Shown in pieces: positions 16,941 to 25,714 of a stretch of DNA of 64,000 nt (its first letter is position 1; each line of letters starts with the position of its first letter). Made by a program: the position numbers and the translations under genes. The notes under the pieces were generated by a model that saw only the letters and a program-made list of their open reading frames with translations, was not told the origin of the DNA and searched no databases. The stretch is from a bacterium. GTDB taxonomy: Bacteria > Chloroflexota > Dormibacteria > UBA8260 > Bog-877. The stretch lies in NCBI GenBank assembly GCA_021802115.1, contig JAKABA010000001.1, positions 1 to 64,000 on the forward strand, given 5' to 3'.

Positions 16941-16975
16941 GGCGGCCCCCGCAGGCGCGTGCTGTGGGGGCCGTC
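16941..16975 (+). terminator. 14-bp GC-rich hairpin after the PepSY gene
   Basis: GGCGGCCCCCGCAG pairs with CTGTGGGGGCCGTC (two G-U wobbles in RNA) around a 7-nt loop, 20 bp after the stop. There is no T-run, as is common for terminators in high-GC genomes. Confidence 0.6.
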
Positions 16976-17345
16976 TCACGGCCAGTTCTCGGGGCCGAGA
17001 CTGCTTGGGCACCGGGGGCCTCCCTGTCGAACCTCGGCACCGCTTGGGATGGCTGCCGAGACTGGGAGGTCACAGGATGTGAGTGCGGGCCCAGCCAGGG
17101 GCCGCTGGGGAGTGGAGACAGCTCCCGCCTCAGCGAGACGGGTCGCGGAGCCAGTGAAGCTTCGTTCACCCGCCCTGTCATGACTGCGACCGGGCGCACC
17201 TGTGCCGCCCGCCCGACCGGTCGTAGAGCCGCAGCAGCGGGCGCCAACATTGCGCGGGTGTCCGTCCGAGCCAAGGCTATCGCCACCTGAGAGGGGGCAG
17301 GCGGCTCCGGTGCGAGGTGCCAGCGCCGTACGTGTACCATTTTAG

Positions 17346-17368
17346 TATGCGCATAACAGAATCTGTTA
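17346..17368. promoter_or_regulatory. Overlapping palindromes of the mer operator
   Basis: TATGCGCATA (17346-17355) is a perfect palindrome and overlaps by two bases TAACAGA-A-TCTGTTA (17354-17368), a 15-bp palindrome. They sit 10-30 bp before the merA GTG at 17379. The short imperfect-AT style fits an ArsR-family repressor site, here probably the product of the gene at 18761 (inference). TAGTAT at 17343-17348 may be the -10 box. Confidence 0.65.
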
Positions 17369-17378
17369 AAGGCTGGCC

Positions 17379-18764
17379 GTGACCTTCGACCTTGCCGTGG
17401 TCGGCTCCGGTTCGGCCGGGTTCGCGGCTGCCATCGCGGCCACCAGCAAGGGGCTGTCGGTTGTCATGATCGAGCGGGGCACCATAGGGGGGACGTGCGT
17501 CAACATCGGCTGCATTCCCTCCAAGGCCCTGCTGGCCGCCGCCGAGGTCAGGCGCACCGCCTTAGCCCAGCGCTTTCCCGGGATCCAGACCGCCGCGGCT
17601 CCGGTGGACCTGGCCGCCCTGATCGAGGGCAAGGATGAGCTTGTCGAGGCGCTGCGCCGGGACCGGTACACCGACCTGATGGCCGAGCACGGGTGGCAGC
17701 TCAGGCACGGCCAGGCTCGCTTCGTGAGCGGGCCGGCCCTGGAGATAGCCGGTGAGCGGATCGAGGCCAGGCACTACCTGGTGGCGACCGGCGCAACCGC
17801 GTTCGCCCCGCCGGTCGAGGGTTTGGCCGAAGTCGGCTACCTGACCTCAACCACGGCCATGGACCTGGACAAAATGCCCGAGTCCATGATCGTGGTCGGA
17901 GGCAACTACGTGGGACTGGAGCTTAGCCAGCTCTTCGCCCGGCTGGGCTCGCGGGTGACCCTGATCGAGGCGTTGCCCCGGTTGGCGCCCGGCGAGGAGC
18001 CAGAGATCTCGGAGGCTGTGGAGGGCGTCCTCAAGGACGAGGGAGTGGCGGTCCACACGTCTGCCGGCCTCAGCCGGGTCGGCCGTGGCCCAGGCGGGGT
18101 GGCGGCGGTCATGGCCGACGGCACCGAGCTGCGGGCAGACTCCCTGCTCATGGCGACCGGGCGCCGTCCGAACTCAGCCGGGCTGGGCTTGGAGATGGTT
18201 GGAGTCCGGCTGGGCCGGCTCGGAGAAGTCGTGGTCGACTCCCGGCTGCAGACCGCCAATCCTCGAGTCTGGGCGGCCGGCGATGTGACCGGCGCTCCCC
18301 AGTTCGTCTACGTGGCAGGCGCCCACGGCAAGATGGTGGTCGACAATGCCTTCTTCGCGGCGGGCCGCGAGGTCGACTACAGGCACCTTCCCCGGGTGAC
18401 ATTCACGAGCCCGAACATCGCCTCCGTCGGGCTGACAGAGGCCCAGGTGGCCGAGGCCGGTCTGGCCTGCACCTGCCGGGTGCTGCCCTTGGCGTACCTG
18501 CCCCGGGCGCTCGTCAATCGCGACACCCGTGGGCTGGTCAAGATCGTCGCCGAGCGCGGGTCCGGCCTGGTGCTGGGGATCCACATGATCGGGGCCAACG
18601 CCGGTGATGCCATCCTGGCCGCGACCTACGCGCTCGAAGCGGGCATGACGGTCGACCAGATCGCGCGCACGTGGGCCCCCTACCTGACCATGAGCGAGGG
18701 GATCAAGCTCGCCGCCCAGGCCTTCCGGACGGACGTCTCCAAGCTCTCATGTTGTGCGGCGTGA
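17379..18764 (+). CDS. merA: Mercuric reductase
   Basis: This 461-residue flavoprotein disulfide reductase reduces Hg(II) to Hg(0) with NADPH. It has an FAD site (VVGSGSAGFAAA), the redox disulfide GGTCVNIGCIPSK (Cys40/Cys45), an NAD(P) site (VVGGNYVGLELSQ) and the second FAD motif (VWAAGDVTG). The C-terminal YLTMSEGIKLAAQAF then KLSCCAA ends in the vicinal Cys pair that delivers Hg(II) and separates MerA from lipoamide dehydrogenase. The N-terminal NmerA metal-binding domain is absent. The start is a GTG. Its stop overlaps the ArsR-type repressor start (GTGA). No merT, merP or merB is nearby. Confidence 0.93.
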   Translation: MTFDLAVVGSGSAGFAAAIAATSKGLSVVMIERGTIGGTCVNIGCIPSKALLAAAEVRRTALAQRFPGIQTAAAPVDLAALIEGKDELVEALRRDRYTDLMAEHGWQLRHGQARFVSGPALEIAGERIEARHYLVATGATAFAPPVEGLAEVGYLTSTTAMDLDKMPESMIVVGGNYVGLELSQLFARLGSRVTLIEALPRLAPGEEPEISEAVEGVLKDEGVAVHTSAGLSRVGRGPGGVAAVMADGTELRADSLLMATGRRPNSAGLGLEMVGVRLGRLGEVVVDSRLQTANPRVWAAGDVTGAPQFVYVAGAHGKMVVDNAFFAAGREVDYRHLPRVTFTSPNIASVGLTEAQVAEAGLACTCRVLPLAYLPRALVNRDTRGLVKIVAERGSGLVLGIHMIGANAGDAILAATYALEAGMTVDQIARTWAPYLTMSEGIKLAAQAFRTDVSKLSCCAA

Positions 18765-19129
18765 CCGTGGCCGTCGCCGCTCCCCGCGCAGGCGCACCCG
18801 CTGCGGCAGAACTCGCCGCCCGGGGTCTGGTCGCCAAGTGCTTCCGGGCCCTGGGGGATCCCACCAGGCTCGATCTGCTCGCCTTCCTGCTGGCCAGGGG
18901 CGAAGCCACCGGCGCCCAGTGCGTGGAGCGCGCTGGTCTCTCCCAGGGGAGGGTGTCGGCCCACCTGGCCTGCCTGGTCTCCTGCGGGCTGGCCGTGGTG
19001 CGACGGGAGGGCCGGTTTGCCATCTACCAAGTGGCCGATCCTCGGGTGGCCGAGCTGCTCAGTTTGGGCACCGGCCTGAGCGCCGACCATGCCGAGACGA
19101 TAGCGGCCTGTCTCGCAGTCGGCCGGTGA
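18761..19129 (+). CDS. ArsR-family metal-responsive repressor of merA
   Basis: This protein of about 122 residues has a winged helix (CFRALGDPTRLDLLAFLL, recognition GLSQGRVSAHLACL). Cys residues lie at positions used for metal sensing: before the first helix (AKCFRAL), GAQCVERAG, and LACLVSCGL around the recognition helix. Actinobacterial mer repressors (for example in Streptomyces) belong to the ArsR family rather than MerR, and the context matches. The GTG at 18761 overlaps the merA TGA; an ATG at 18749 is the alternative. It probably binds the palindromes at 17346-17368. Confidence 0.85.
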   Translation: MTVAVAAPRAGAPAAAELAARGLVAKCFRALGDPTRLDLLAFLLARGEATGAQCVERAGLSQGRVSAHLACLVSCGLAVVRREGRFAIYQVADPRVAELLSLGTGLSADHAETIAACLAVGR

Positions 19130-19609
19130 ACCCGCTGAAGCCGAGCTCGCTCGGGGTGGGACCGGGCCGTTCCGCCAGTCGGATGTAGGTCCCTGGTGGT
19201 TGCCTCATGGACGTGGTGGGCCCCGGTCCTTGACTGCCGCACACCCCCTTGCTACCCACTGGCGCCCAGCGAGCCCGCGCCCACTCTGTTGCCCGCATGG
19301 TCAGAACCAGCGGAGCGCGCGCGACCAGGGCCAAAGTGGTCGCGTCACTTGAGCGGGTCTCAGCGAAGGCTGAGGGAGCGGTCACCCAGGGTGGCGGCGC
19401 TGCGTCCGGACCCAATTCTGCCGACGGCTTCCGCCCCTACAAACGCTGGCCGTCGGCTTGGGCCTGGCGGCGAGCGTGAAAGCCGCCGGGGACATGTCGT
19501 CTCTGGCTTCGCCGGAGGTCGTCCGAACACGATGTCTTCCAGGTGATCTGGAGGGTCCGCCGCCCAGGGCACGATAATCGAGTCTGGCTGTCGCCTCGCC
19601 AGGCGTTGC
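19130..19609. other. Intergenic region, nothing recognised
   Basis: A 480-bp spacer between convergent units. None of its frames shows a family signature or a plausible start context. Confidence 0.4.
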
Positions 19610-20131
19610 TCAGGTGGGCAGTTGCTGGGCCGCCAGGGTGCTGATCGACTTGAGGTCGACGCTGGCTCCGAGCAGTGGTTCCAACGGGTGGGCAATGTAC
19701 GTGACCTCGACGCTGTAGCTCGAGGCGCTGCCAACTCCACCGACAACGCACATCCGTATGTTGGCGTCGCCCGTAACCGCGGTCTGGGACAGCAGGGTGT
19801 TACCACCGGTGTTCGGGCAGAAGGAACCCCCCGCCGATACCTGACAGAGGTTGCCGGGATTCACCGGGAGGATGTTGGCGGCCCGCTGCGCCGCCACCTG
19901 AACCGCGACCGGAAGTCCACTGGCGCACGATGAGCCGTCCAGGATCAGGCCGCTGCCATTGAAGTTGATCACGATCGCGTCCCGGGCTCCTCCCTGGGCG
20001 GCGTCATTGACGGCCGACGACTGGAAGAAGAGCCATCCAGCCGCGATGATCCCGAACAGAAGGGCAAAGAACAGTGGCGCCACCAGGGCAAACTCCACCA
20101 CGCTCTGGCCGCGGCTTCGAGTGGCCATCAT
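19610..20131 (-). CDS. TadE-like pilus assembly protein
   Basis: This 173-residue protein has the TadE pattern: a short basic start, then RGQSVVEFALVAPLFFALLFGII, a class III-type prepilin segment with the conserved Glu at +5 and one long hydrophobic helix. A Cys-containing extracellular domain follows. Such minor pseudopilins are processed and support Flp pilus formation. Its ATG at 20131 overlaps the TGA of the upstream gene (ATGA), so the two are coupled. It is last of three genes on this strand; the pilus motor genes lie about 25 kb away at 46388-54373. Confidence 0.85.
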   Translation of the reverse strand: MMATRSRGQSVVEFALVAPLFFALLFGIIAAGWLFFQSSAVNDAAQGGARDAIVINFNGSGLILDGSSCASGLPVAVQVAAQRAANILPVNPGNLCQVSAGGSFCPNTGGNTLLSQTAVTGDANIRMCVVGGVGSASSYSVEVTYIAHPLEPLLGASVDLKSISTLAAQQLPT

Positions 20132-22290
20132 CCGGTGAGGATCGCGCTGGAGCTGGCGCCGAGGACCGCTGGCGCCTCACCCTTGATGGAGAGCTGTGTC
20201 TTGCCCTGGGTCTGGAAGATGTCCACCATGGCCAGGCCGGTGATGTTGACCTGGCATCCGGTACCGGCGCCGGGTTGACCAGCCCCGCAGGTGAAACCGG
20301 TGCCCCAGCTGCCGTAGGGATTGCGTGAGGCGTCGGCCGGATAGGCGGGGTCGGATGCGATCCCAAAGCCGGTGACCAGCATCCCCCCGGGGATGAACGG
20401 AAGGCTTGAGTTGCCTCCCCAGTACTGTTCGTTGGAGGGGTTCTGGCCCTGCTGGTCGCTGTTGTCGACAATGGTTCCGGTGAGGGTGATGTTGGCGCTG
20501 TCTCCCAGCAGGGAGTCGAAGCCGACGTTGGCCTGCACCGCAGCATCCAACGGTTGGGAGCCCACCGGAGCGTTGGCTTGATTAACCTGCCAGGTGAGGA
20601 AGTCCTGGTACGGCCCGTCCTGGGGTGCCGAGAGGGTTATCGTCCCGTTGCCACCCATCTGGAGAGCGTCGTTCAGGCCCTGGCTGGCGACGGGGTTGGC
20701 GGCGAAGCAGACGCTGTTGCTGCACTGGCCGTTGGCGTCCGAGTTGCAGTTGGTTCCCGCCGGCCCGTTGGGGCAGCCGACATGTGCCTGGTACGGTCCC
20801 GCGCAAGTCTCTCCACTTGGTTTGCCGGCGGCGTCGCTGGTGAAGCCGCAGTTGCCGCTACCAGCGCCGATGGCAGGCTCGCCGTCGCCCACATTCTGGT
20901 CCGGGCCGCCGCTGGGTAGCGTGATGGCGCCGTTGGGCAGGGGGTTCTGGGTCACCAGCAGGATGTCCTGGCCGGTCACTGAGCTGCCTGCCTGGGGGCG
21001 AATGGCCAGGCCCTGGTCGAAGTAGAAGATGCCCGGCGCAGGGGGTACTGCCCCGCTCGCTCCCCCCGCAGCGATGCTCTCCTGGCTGCAGTTGGCGAAC
21101 TTCGCGTTGCCGGTGACGACCACCGGGTAGCGGTACTTCCCAGGGTAGATCACCGCATTGCCGCTGACGACGGTCGGGTTCGGGTAGGCGCCGGCGAAGT
21201 ACGGGGTCGTCCCATCAGATGTCGTGATCACCCCATCCAGGCTCATCCCGCAGCCCGCGACCGATGGCGTGGGCGGGGTCACCAACCCTGTGAGTGGGTC
21301 GGTGGTCACCGGGGCCGCGTTGGTGCTTCCCCAAGAGTTGGTGTACACGTTGGTGTTGTTGGCGCCACAGGCGGCCTGGAGGCCAGGCAAGACAGCCGGT
21401 GGGGTCCCTATCGGCGGCGGCCAAGGGGAGGGCGTCGCGCTGGAGGTCGGCGAGCTGGGAGGGCTGCCGAAGCACCAATCCCAGGTGGTGTTGACTATGT
21501 TCGAGTTCTTGAGCTTGCCCCAGACGTACATGGTGCCGCTCTGCTTGCCGTCCAGGATGTCAGGGTTGCTCATACCGCCCCAGCTGGCGCAGCCCCCGGT
21601 GATGCTCTGGGTCGAGCTGTAGTTGAGGCAACCGTTGGCGTTGTCGTAGATGTCGCCCCAGATGTCGAAGTTCCCGTCGCCCGCCATGAGGATGTCGTGG
21701 GCTCCGTTCTCGGCCAGCGCCTCGATGCCGATGGGCAGGAGCGATGGCGTCGCCGGGTTCAAGGCGGAGGCGCCAGCGGCGGTTTTGAGGTGTGCCACTC
21801 CCACGATCTGCTCCACGAAGGGAGGCCACTGTGGGGTGACGTTGAGGTGGACTCCGCAAGCCCCCAACGGCGGCGTTGAGGGACTGCCGGATCCGGTGTC
21901 ATATATGTACACCTTGCCTCCGCCAGCGGTGGTCATCGGCTGGTTCTGGCCGTTCAGGTAGTAGCCGGTCCAGCCGAACGGGATGCCAGTAACGGCCGTG
22001 GATGGAGAGTTCGGGCTGACCAGCTCGTTGATGATGTTCACCACCTGGGCCCCCGTCGTCATGACGCCGTTGTCGGTGCACTGGGGGGACAGGGCCTGGG
22101 CGGCGCCCTCGGCCGCGAAGTCGGCCGCGTTCTGGGCCTGGCGGTATTGCAGCAGTCCGAAACCACCGTCAATCGCCAGGCCAACCGCCATGACCAAGAC
22201 CAAAAGGCTGATGGCGAACAGAACCATGACCTGGCCTCCCTGACCCCGCGGTCGGTCCGTCCGTGCCCAGTAGTGGAACCAAGCTTGCAT
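20128..22290 (-). CDS. Large TadG-like exported protein
   Basis: This 720-residue protein has an N-terminal TadG/TadE-type segment (RGQGGQVMVLFAISLLVLVMAVGLAID, then QYRQAQNAADFAAEGAAQAL), the helix and AADAAA-like stretch typical of pilus-associated TadG proteins. A very large Gly/Pro/Asn/Ser-rich extracellular region follows, with many scattered Cys (for example NNTNVYTN, CPNGPAGTNCNSDANGQC). I see no VWA MIDAS motif. It may be an adhesive or structural surface component. The ATG at 22290 lies 4 nt after the upstream stop; the frame stays open to 22323. Confidence 0.8.
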   Translation of the reverse strand: MQAWFHYWARTDRPRGQGGQVMVLFAISLLVLVMAVGLAIDGGFGLLQYRQAQNAADFAAEGAAQALSPQCTDNGVMTTGAQVVNIINELVSPNSPSTAVTGIPFGWTGYYLNGQNQPMTTAGGGKVYIYDTGSGSPSTPPLGACGVHLNVTPQWPPFVEQIVGVAHLKTAAGASALNPATPSLLPIGIEALAENGAHDILMAGDGNFDIWGDIYDNANGCLNYSSTQSITGGCASWGGMSNPDILDGKQSGTMYVWGKLKNSNIVNTTWDWCFGSPPSSPTSSATPSPWPPPIGTPPAVLPGLQAACGANNTNVYTNSWGSTNAAPVTTDPLTGLVTPPTPSVAGCGMSLDGVITTSDGTTPYFAGAYPNPTVVSGNAVIYPGKYRYPVVVTGNAKFANCSQESIAAGGASGAVPPAPGIFYFDQGLAIRPQAGSSVTGQDILLVTQNPLPNGAITLPSGGPDQNVGDGEPAIGAGSGNCGFTSDAAGKPSGETCAGPYQAHVGCPNGPAGTNCNSDANGQCSNSVCFAANPVASQGLNDALQMGGNGTITLSAPQDGPYQDFLTWQVNQANAPVGSQPLDAAVQANVGFDSLLGDSANITLTGTIVDNSDQQGQNPSNEQYWGGNSSLPFIPGGMLVTGFGIASDPAYPADASRNPYGSWGTGFTCGAGQPGAGTGCQVNITGLAMVDIFQTQGKTQLSIKGEAPAVLGASSSAILTG

Positions 22291-22294
22291 CAGG

Positions 22295-22798
22295 TCAACT
22301 CCCGCCGCCGCCGCCACCACCACCTGATGCAGCGGCGCCGCCCGCGGTGGCCGCCACCTTGACCGTGAGCCCGCTGCCGAATATGGGCAGGAAGGCGTCG
22401 ATCTGCTGCGAAGCGGTGACCGTTATGGCGGGCACGCTGGTGGTGGAATTGGGGGTGTTGGTGACCGCCACCTGGATCGGCGGAGTGCCGCCTCCGCTCG
22501 AGCAGGTGCTGGCGCTCATGCCCATCTCCTGGAGGGTCGCCGTGCAGGCCGCGTAGGTCTCGCCGGTGCCGGTCACATGTCCGTTGTAAGAGGCCTGAGC
22601 CGCCACCGCCCCGGCGCGGGCGGCCTGGGTCAGGTCGATGCCAGCCATCAACATCTGGCCCCCAGTCGCAGCCAGGGCGAGGACTAAAATGGCGACCGGC
22701 AGCACCAGGGCGAACTCCGTGATGGATTGGCCGCGCTGACTCGGGTGCGCTGGGCGGAGTGCCGAGGTCCTCGCCGCCGTGAGGTGCTGATCTTCCAT
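22295..22798 (-). CDS. TadE-like pseudopilin
   Basis: This 167-residue protein opens with a cytoplasmic stretch of about 21 residues and then RGQSITEFALVLPVAILVLALAATG, the TadE prepilin-like segment with a conserved Glu. A short extracellular domain (VAVTNTPNSTTSVPAITVTAS) and an oligo-Gly tail follow. It is first in the three-gene minus-strand operon and divergent from prmC. The intergenic region carries an 11-bp-spaced TGTAAC repeat (22851-22867) also seen before flp. Confidence 0.83.
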   Translation of the reverse strand: MEDQHLTAARTSALRPAHPSQRGQSITEFALVLPVAILVLALAATGGQMLMAGIDLTQAARAGAVAAQASYNGHVTGTGETYAACTATLQEMGMSASTCSSGGGTPPIQVAVTNTPNSTTSVPAITVTASQQIDAFLPIFGSGLTVKVAATAGGAAASGGGGGGGGS

Positions 22799-22850
22799 AG
22801 CTGGAGGTGGGAGCGTAACGGAGTTCGCCCTTCAAGTACTCATGCGATCC

Positions 22851-22867
22851 TGTAACGGACCTGTAAC
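22851..22867. promoter_or_regulatory. TGTAAC direct repeat with 11-bp period
   Basis: TGTAAC occurs at 22851-22856 and 22862-22867, and a partial copy (GTAACGG) at 22815. One-turn direct repeats are the usual recognition pattern of OmpR/PhoB-type regulators. The site lies between the divergent TadE operon and prmC. A related pair is found upstream of flp. Confidence 0.5.
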
Positions 22868-22890
22868 GACTTGTTGAGGCAAGGAGGCCA

Positions 22891-23802
22891 GTGAAGACCG
22901 GCGATGAGATGGCGGCGGGCAGACGAGACGGCTCCGAGGCAGCCCGACCCACGCTGCTCTCGATCCTGCGCCAGAGCACTGGCTACCTTGAGGGGGCAGG
23001 ACTCGACCAGCCCCGCCTCGAGGCGGAGCTGCTCTTGGCGCACTGTCTCGGGGTCTCCCGGCTGGACCTCTACCTCCAGTTCGAGCGGCTGCTGCTGGCC
23101 TCTGAGCTCAGTCGGATCCGACCGCTCCTTCGAAGTCGGGCGAGGGGGAGGCCCCTTGCCTATATCACCGGTCGAAAGGAGTTCTTTGGCCTTGATTTCG
23201 AAGTCGGGGACGGTGTGCTGGTGCCCCGCCCTGAGACCGAGCTCTTGGTGGAGCTCGCCGTCGCGGCCGCCGGGACGGCGGCTCCGATCAGGTGCGCCGA
23301 CCTGGGCTGCGGCAGCGGTTGCGTCGGGATCGCCATCGCCACCCGGCTCCCGCAGGCGCTGATTGATGCCGTCGACCGGGACGCAATCGCGGTCGAGCTG
23401 AGCCGCCGCAATGCCATCGGCAACGGGGTCCAGGGGCGGCTGACGGTGCTCCAGGGGAGCTGGGCTGCCCCGCTCCGGGACCGCGGGCCCTACCAACTCA
23501 TCATCAGCAATCCGCCCTACGTCACGTCCGCCGAGTGGGCCGAGCTCAGCCCAGGGGTGCGCGACTACGAGCCCAAGATGGCGCTGGACGGTGGATCCGA
23601 CGGCCTGGACAGCTACCGGGAGCTCCTGCCCGGTGTCGCCGCGATAGCCGCCCCGGGGGCAGCCATCCTGCTGGAGGGCGACCCCAGGCGTATGGCGGCT
23701 CTCGACCGGCTGTGTTCTGATCTCTGGCCCCGGTCGGAGCGCAGGGTCCACCAGGACCTCTCCGGCCGGGAAAGGGTGCTCGAGGTGAGGCTGCCCGGGT
23801 GA
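22891..23802 (+). CDS. prmC: Release factor glutamine methyltransferase
   Basis: This 303-residue protein methylates the Gln of the GGQ motif in release factors RF1/RF2 using SAM. It has the helical N-domain (YITGRKEFFGLDF, VLVPRPETELLVE), SAM motif I (CADLGCGSGCVGIA) and catalytic NPPY at residues 207-210, then YEPKMALDGGSDGLDSYRE. The GTG at 22891 is preceded by AGGAGG; an ATG at 22909 is possible. Unlike many genomes, prfA is not directly upstream. The stop overlaps tsaC (GTGA). Confidence 0.93.
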   Translation: MKTGDEMAAGRRDGSEAARPTLLSILRQSTGYLEGAGLDQPRLEAELLLAHCLGVSRLDLYLQFERLLLASELSRIRPLLRSRARGRPLAYITGRKEFFGLDFEVGDGVLVPRPETELLVELAVAAAGTAAPIRCADLGCGSGCVGIAIATRLPQALIDAVDRDAIAVELSRRNAIGNGVQGRLTVLQGSWAAPLRDRGPYQLIISNPPYVTSAEWAELSPGVRDYEPKMALDGGSDGLDSYRELLPGVAAIAAPGAAILLEGDPRRMAALDRLCSDLWPRSERRVHQDLSGRERVLEVRLPG

Positions 23803-24437
23803 GCGCGATGCTCTGGGCCCCGGACCCGAGCGGAGTCGCCGCAGCTGCGAGGGCCCTCGCCAGTGGGGGCGTGATCGGCTTTCCCACCGACACCGTGTAC
23901 GGCCTGGCGGCCGCCGCAGGAGACCCCGCCGCGGTGGCCGCGGTCTCGCGGATCAAGGGGCGCCCTGGCTCTCAGCCGCTGATCCTGATGGCCCGCTCCA
24001 TCGACCAGGTGGCGGACTACGCGATCCTGAATCCGCTTGCCGTCGCGCTCGCTCAGCGCTTCTGGCCCGGCCCTCTGACCCTGATCCTGCGATCCCTCCC
24101 CGGGGCGCCCACCCTGGGTGGAGAGGGGACGGTCGGGGTCAGGGTCCCCGGCCACGAGGTGGCTCTGGCCCTGCTGGCTCTAACCGGTCCCCTGGCGACC
24201 ACCAGTGCCAACCGCCACGGCCGCCCTCCGGCGTCCGGGGCGGCGTCCGCGCTGGCGGAGTTGGATGGCCTGGCCGGGGCCCTGGCCGACCACCCGGGGG
24301 CAGGGGGTGGCCTTCAGCCTTCCTCTATACTCGACCTCAGCCAGGAGGTGCCGGTTCTGCTGCGGGCGGGCAGGCTCGGGGCCCATGAGCTGGGCATCCC
24401 TTTGATCCGGGACGGCTCAGGGAGTCGGAGGGACTGA
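23799..24437 (+). CDS. tsaC: Threonylcarbamoyl-AMP synthase (Sua5/YrdC family)
   Basis: This 212-residue YrdC-domain protein makes threonylcarbamoyl-AMP from Thr, bicarbonate and ATP, the first step of the t6A37 tRNA modification. Motifs are [29 protein letters not shown] (substrate loop, usually KxR..KP), [10 protein letters not shown] and [10 protein letters not shown]. It has no C-terminal Sua5 extension, so it is the short TsaC form. The GTG start overlaps the prmC stop. The prmC-tsaC-glyA order is common in Gram-positive-like genomes. Confidence 0.92.
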   Translation: MSAMLWAPDPSGVAAAARALASGGVIGFPTDTVYGLAAAAGDPAAVAAVSRIKGRPGSQPLILMARSIDQVADYAILNPLAVALAQRFWPGPLTLILRSLPGAPTLGGEGTVGVRVPGHEVALALLALTGPLATTSANRHGRPPASGAASALAELDGLAGALADHPGAGGGLQPSSILDLSQEVPVLLRAGRLGAHELGIPLIRDGSGSRRD

Positions 24438-24438
24438 T

Positions 24439-25698
24439 TTGGGAATCGCGGCAGAGCGGCTCGACGTGCTCCGACGGGCTGACCCCGAGCTGGCCTCCCT
24501 GATGTCAGCTGAGCTCGACCGCCAGCAGTACACCCTGGAACTCATCCCGTCCGAGAACGTGGCCAGCCCGGCGGTGCTGGAGGCGGTGGGGTCCTGGCTG
24601 ACCAACAAGTACGCCGAGGGCACCCCGGGCAAGCGCTACTACGGCGGCTGCGAGTTCGTCGACCAGATCGAGGTGCTCGCTCAGCAGAGGGCATGCGCGC
24701 TGTTCTCGGCCGAGCATGCCAATGTCCAGCCTCACTGCGGCAGCTCCGCCAACCTGGCCGCTTACATGGCTATCTGCAAGCCGGGCGACACCATCTTGGG
24801 GATGGACCTCAGCCACGGCGGCCACCTCACCCATGGCTCGCCGGTCAGCTTCAGCGGCATCTTCTACCACGCCGAGTTCTACGGGGTCAGCCGGGACACC
24901 GAGCAGCTGGACTACGAGGAGGTTCGCCGCCGCGCCCAAGAGGTGAGGCCCCAGGTGCTGGTGGCGGGGGCGAGCGCCTACCCCAGGATTTTCGACTTCA
25001 AGGCGCTGGCTGAGATCGCTCAGGAGGTGGGAGCGCGGCTGCTCGTCGACATGGCCCACTTCGCCGGGCTGGTGGCGGGCGGCGCGCACCCCAGCCCGGT
25101 GCCATACGCCGATGTGGTCACCCTCACCACCCACAAGACCCTGCGCGGCCCCTGGGGCGGGATGATCCTCTGCCCCGAGGAGCGGGCCAAGGAGGTCGAC
25201 AAGGCGGTCTTCCCCGGAGCCCAGGGGGGGCCGCTCCTGCACGCCATCGCCGGCAAGGCGGTGGCGCTGCACGCCTGGGCCCAACCTGAGATGCAGGGGT
25301 ACGCCCAGCGGGTCGTCGCCAACGCCAAACGTCTCGCCGACGGGCTCATGTCCGAGGGCCTGCGCCTGGTCAGCGGAGGCACCGACAATCACCTGATGCT
25401 GATCGACCTTCGGCCGCTCCAGCTGACCGGCCGCCAGGTCCAGGAGGCTTTCGACCGCGCTCACGTCACGGTCAACCGGAATTCGATTCCGTTCGACGAG
25501 GCGAGCAAGTTCAATCCCAGCGGCATTCGCCTGGGCACCCCCGCGGTGACCACCAGGGGGATGGGGCCGGGCGAGATGGACGAGATCGCCCACCTGATCG
25601 CGCAGCTGATCCACCACCTCGGCGACGAGGCGGTGGCGGAGGAGGTGGCCGGCCGGGCCCGGGCCCTCTGCGAGGCGTACCCGCTGCCCTACAGCTGA
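24439..25698 (+). CDS. glyA: Serine hydroxymethyltransferase
   Basis: This 419-residue PLP enzyme converts serine and tetrahydrofolate to glycine and methylene-THF. Recognisable segments are [27 protein letters not shown], the PLP region ([14 protein letters not shown]) and the Schiff-base Lys in [14 protein letters not shown]. The C-terminus [15 protein letters not shown] is also typical. The length is normal. It starts with TTG one base after the tsaC stop, so it is co-transcribed. Confidence 0.96.
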   Translation: MGIAAERLDVLRRADPELASLMSAELDRQQYTLELIPSENVASPAVLEAVGSWLTNKYAEGTPGKRYYGGCEFVDQIEVLAQQRACALFSAEHANVQPHCGSSANLAAYMAICKPGDTILGMDLSHGGHLTHGSPVSFSGIFYHAEFYGVSRDTEQLDYEEVRRRAQEVRPQVLVAGASAYPRIFDFKALAEIAQEVGARLLVDMAHFAGLVAGGAHPSPVPYADVVTLTTHKTLRGPWGGMILCPEERAKEVDKAVFPGAQGGPLLHAIAGKAVALHAWAQPEMQGYAQRVVANAKRLADGLMSEGLRLVSGGTDNHLMLIDLRPLQLTGRQVQEAFDRAHVTVNRNSIPFDEASKFNPSGIRLGTPAVTTRGMGPGEMDEIAHLIAQLIHHLGDEAVAEEVAGRARALCEAYPLPYS

Positions 25699-25714
25699 GC
25701 TCGGGAGAGCCCGC

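Larger units (their letters stand above)
16921..17378. other. Intergenic region with hairpin and mer control region
   Basis: Starts with the hairpin at 16941-16975 and ends with the palindromic mer operator. I see no convincing gene between them. Confidence 0.45.

Noticed and set aside
17379..18764. Dihydrolipoamide dehydrogenase as the identity of the flavoprotein
   Set aside because: The C-terminal YLTMSEGIKLAAQ and vicinal Cys pair, plus the ArsR-type neighbour, identify mercuric reductase.
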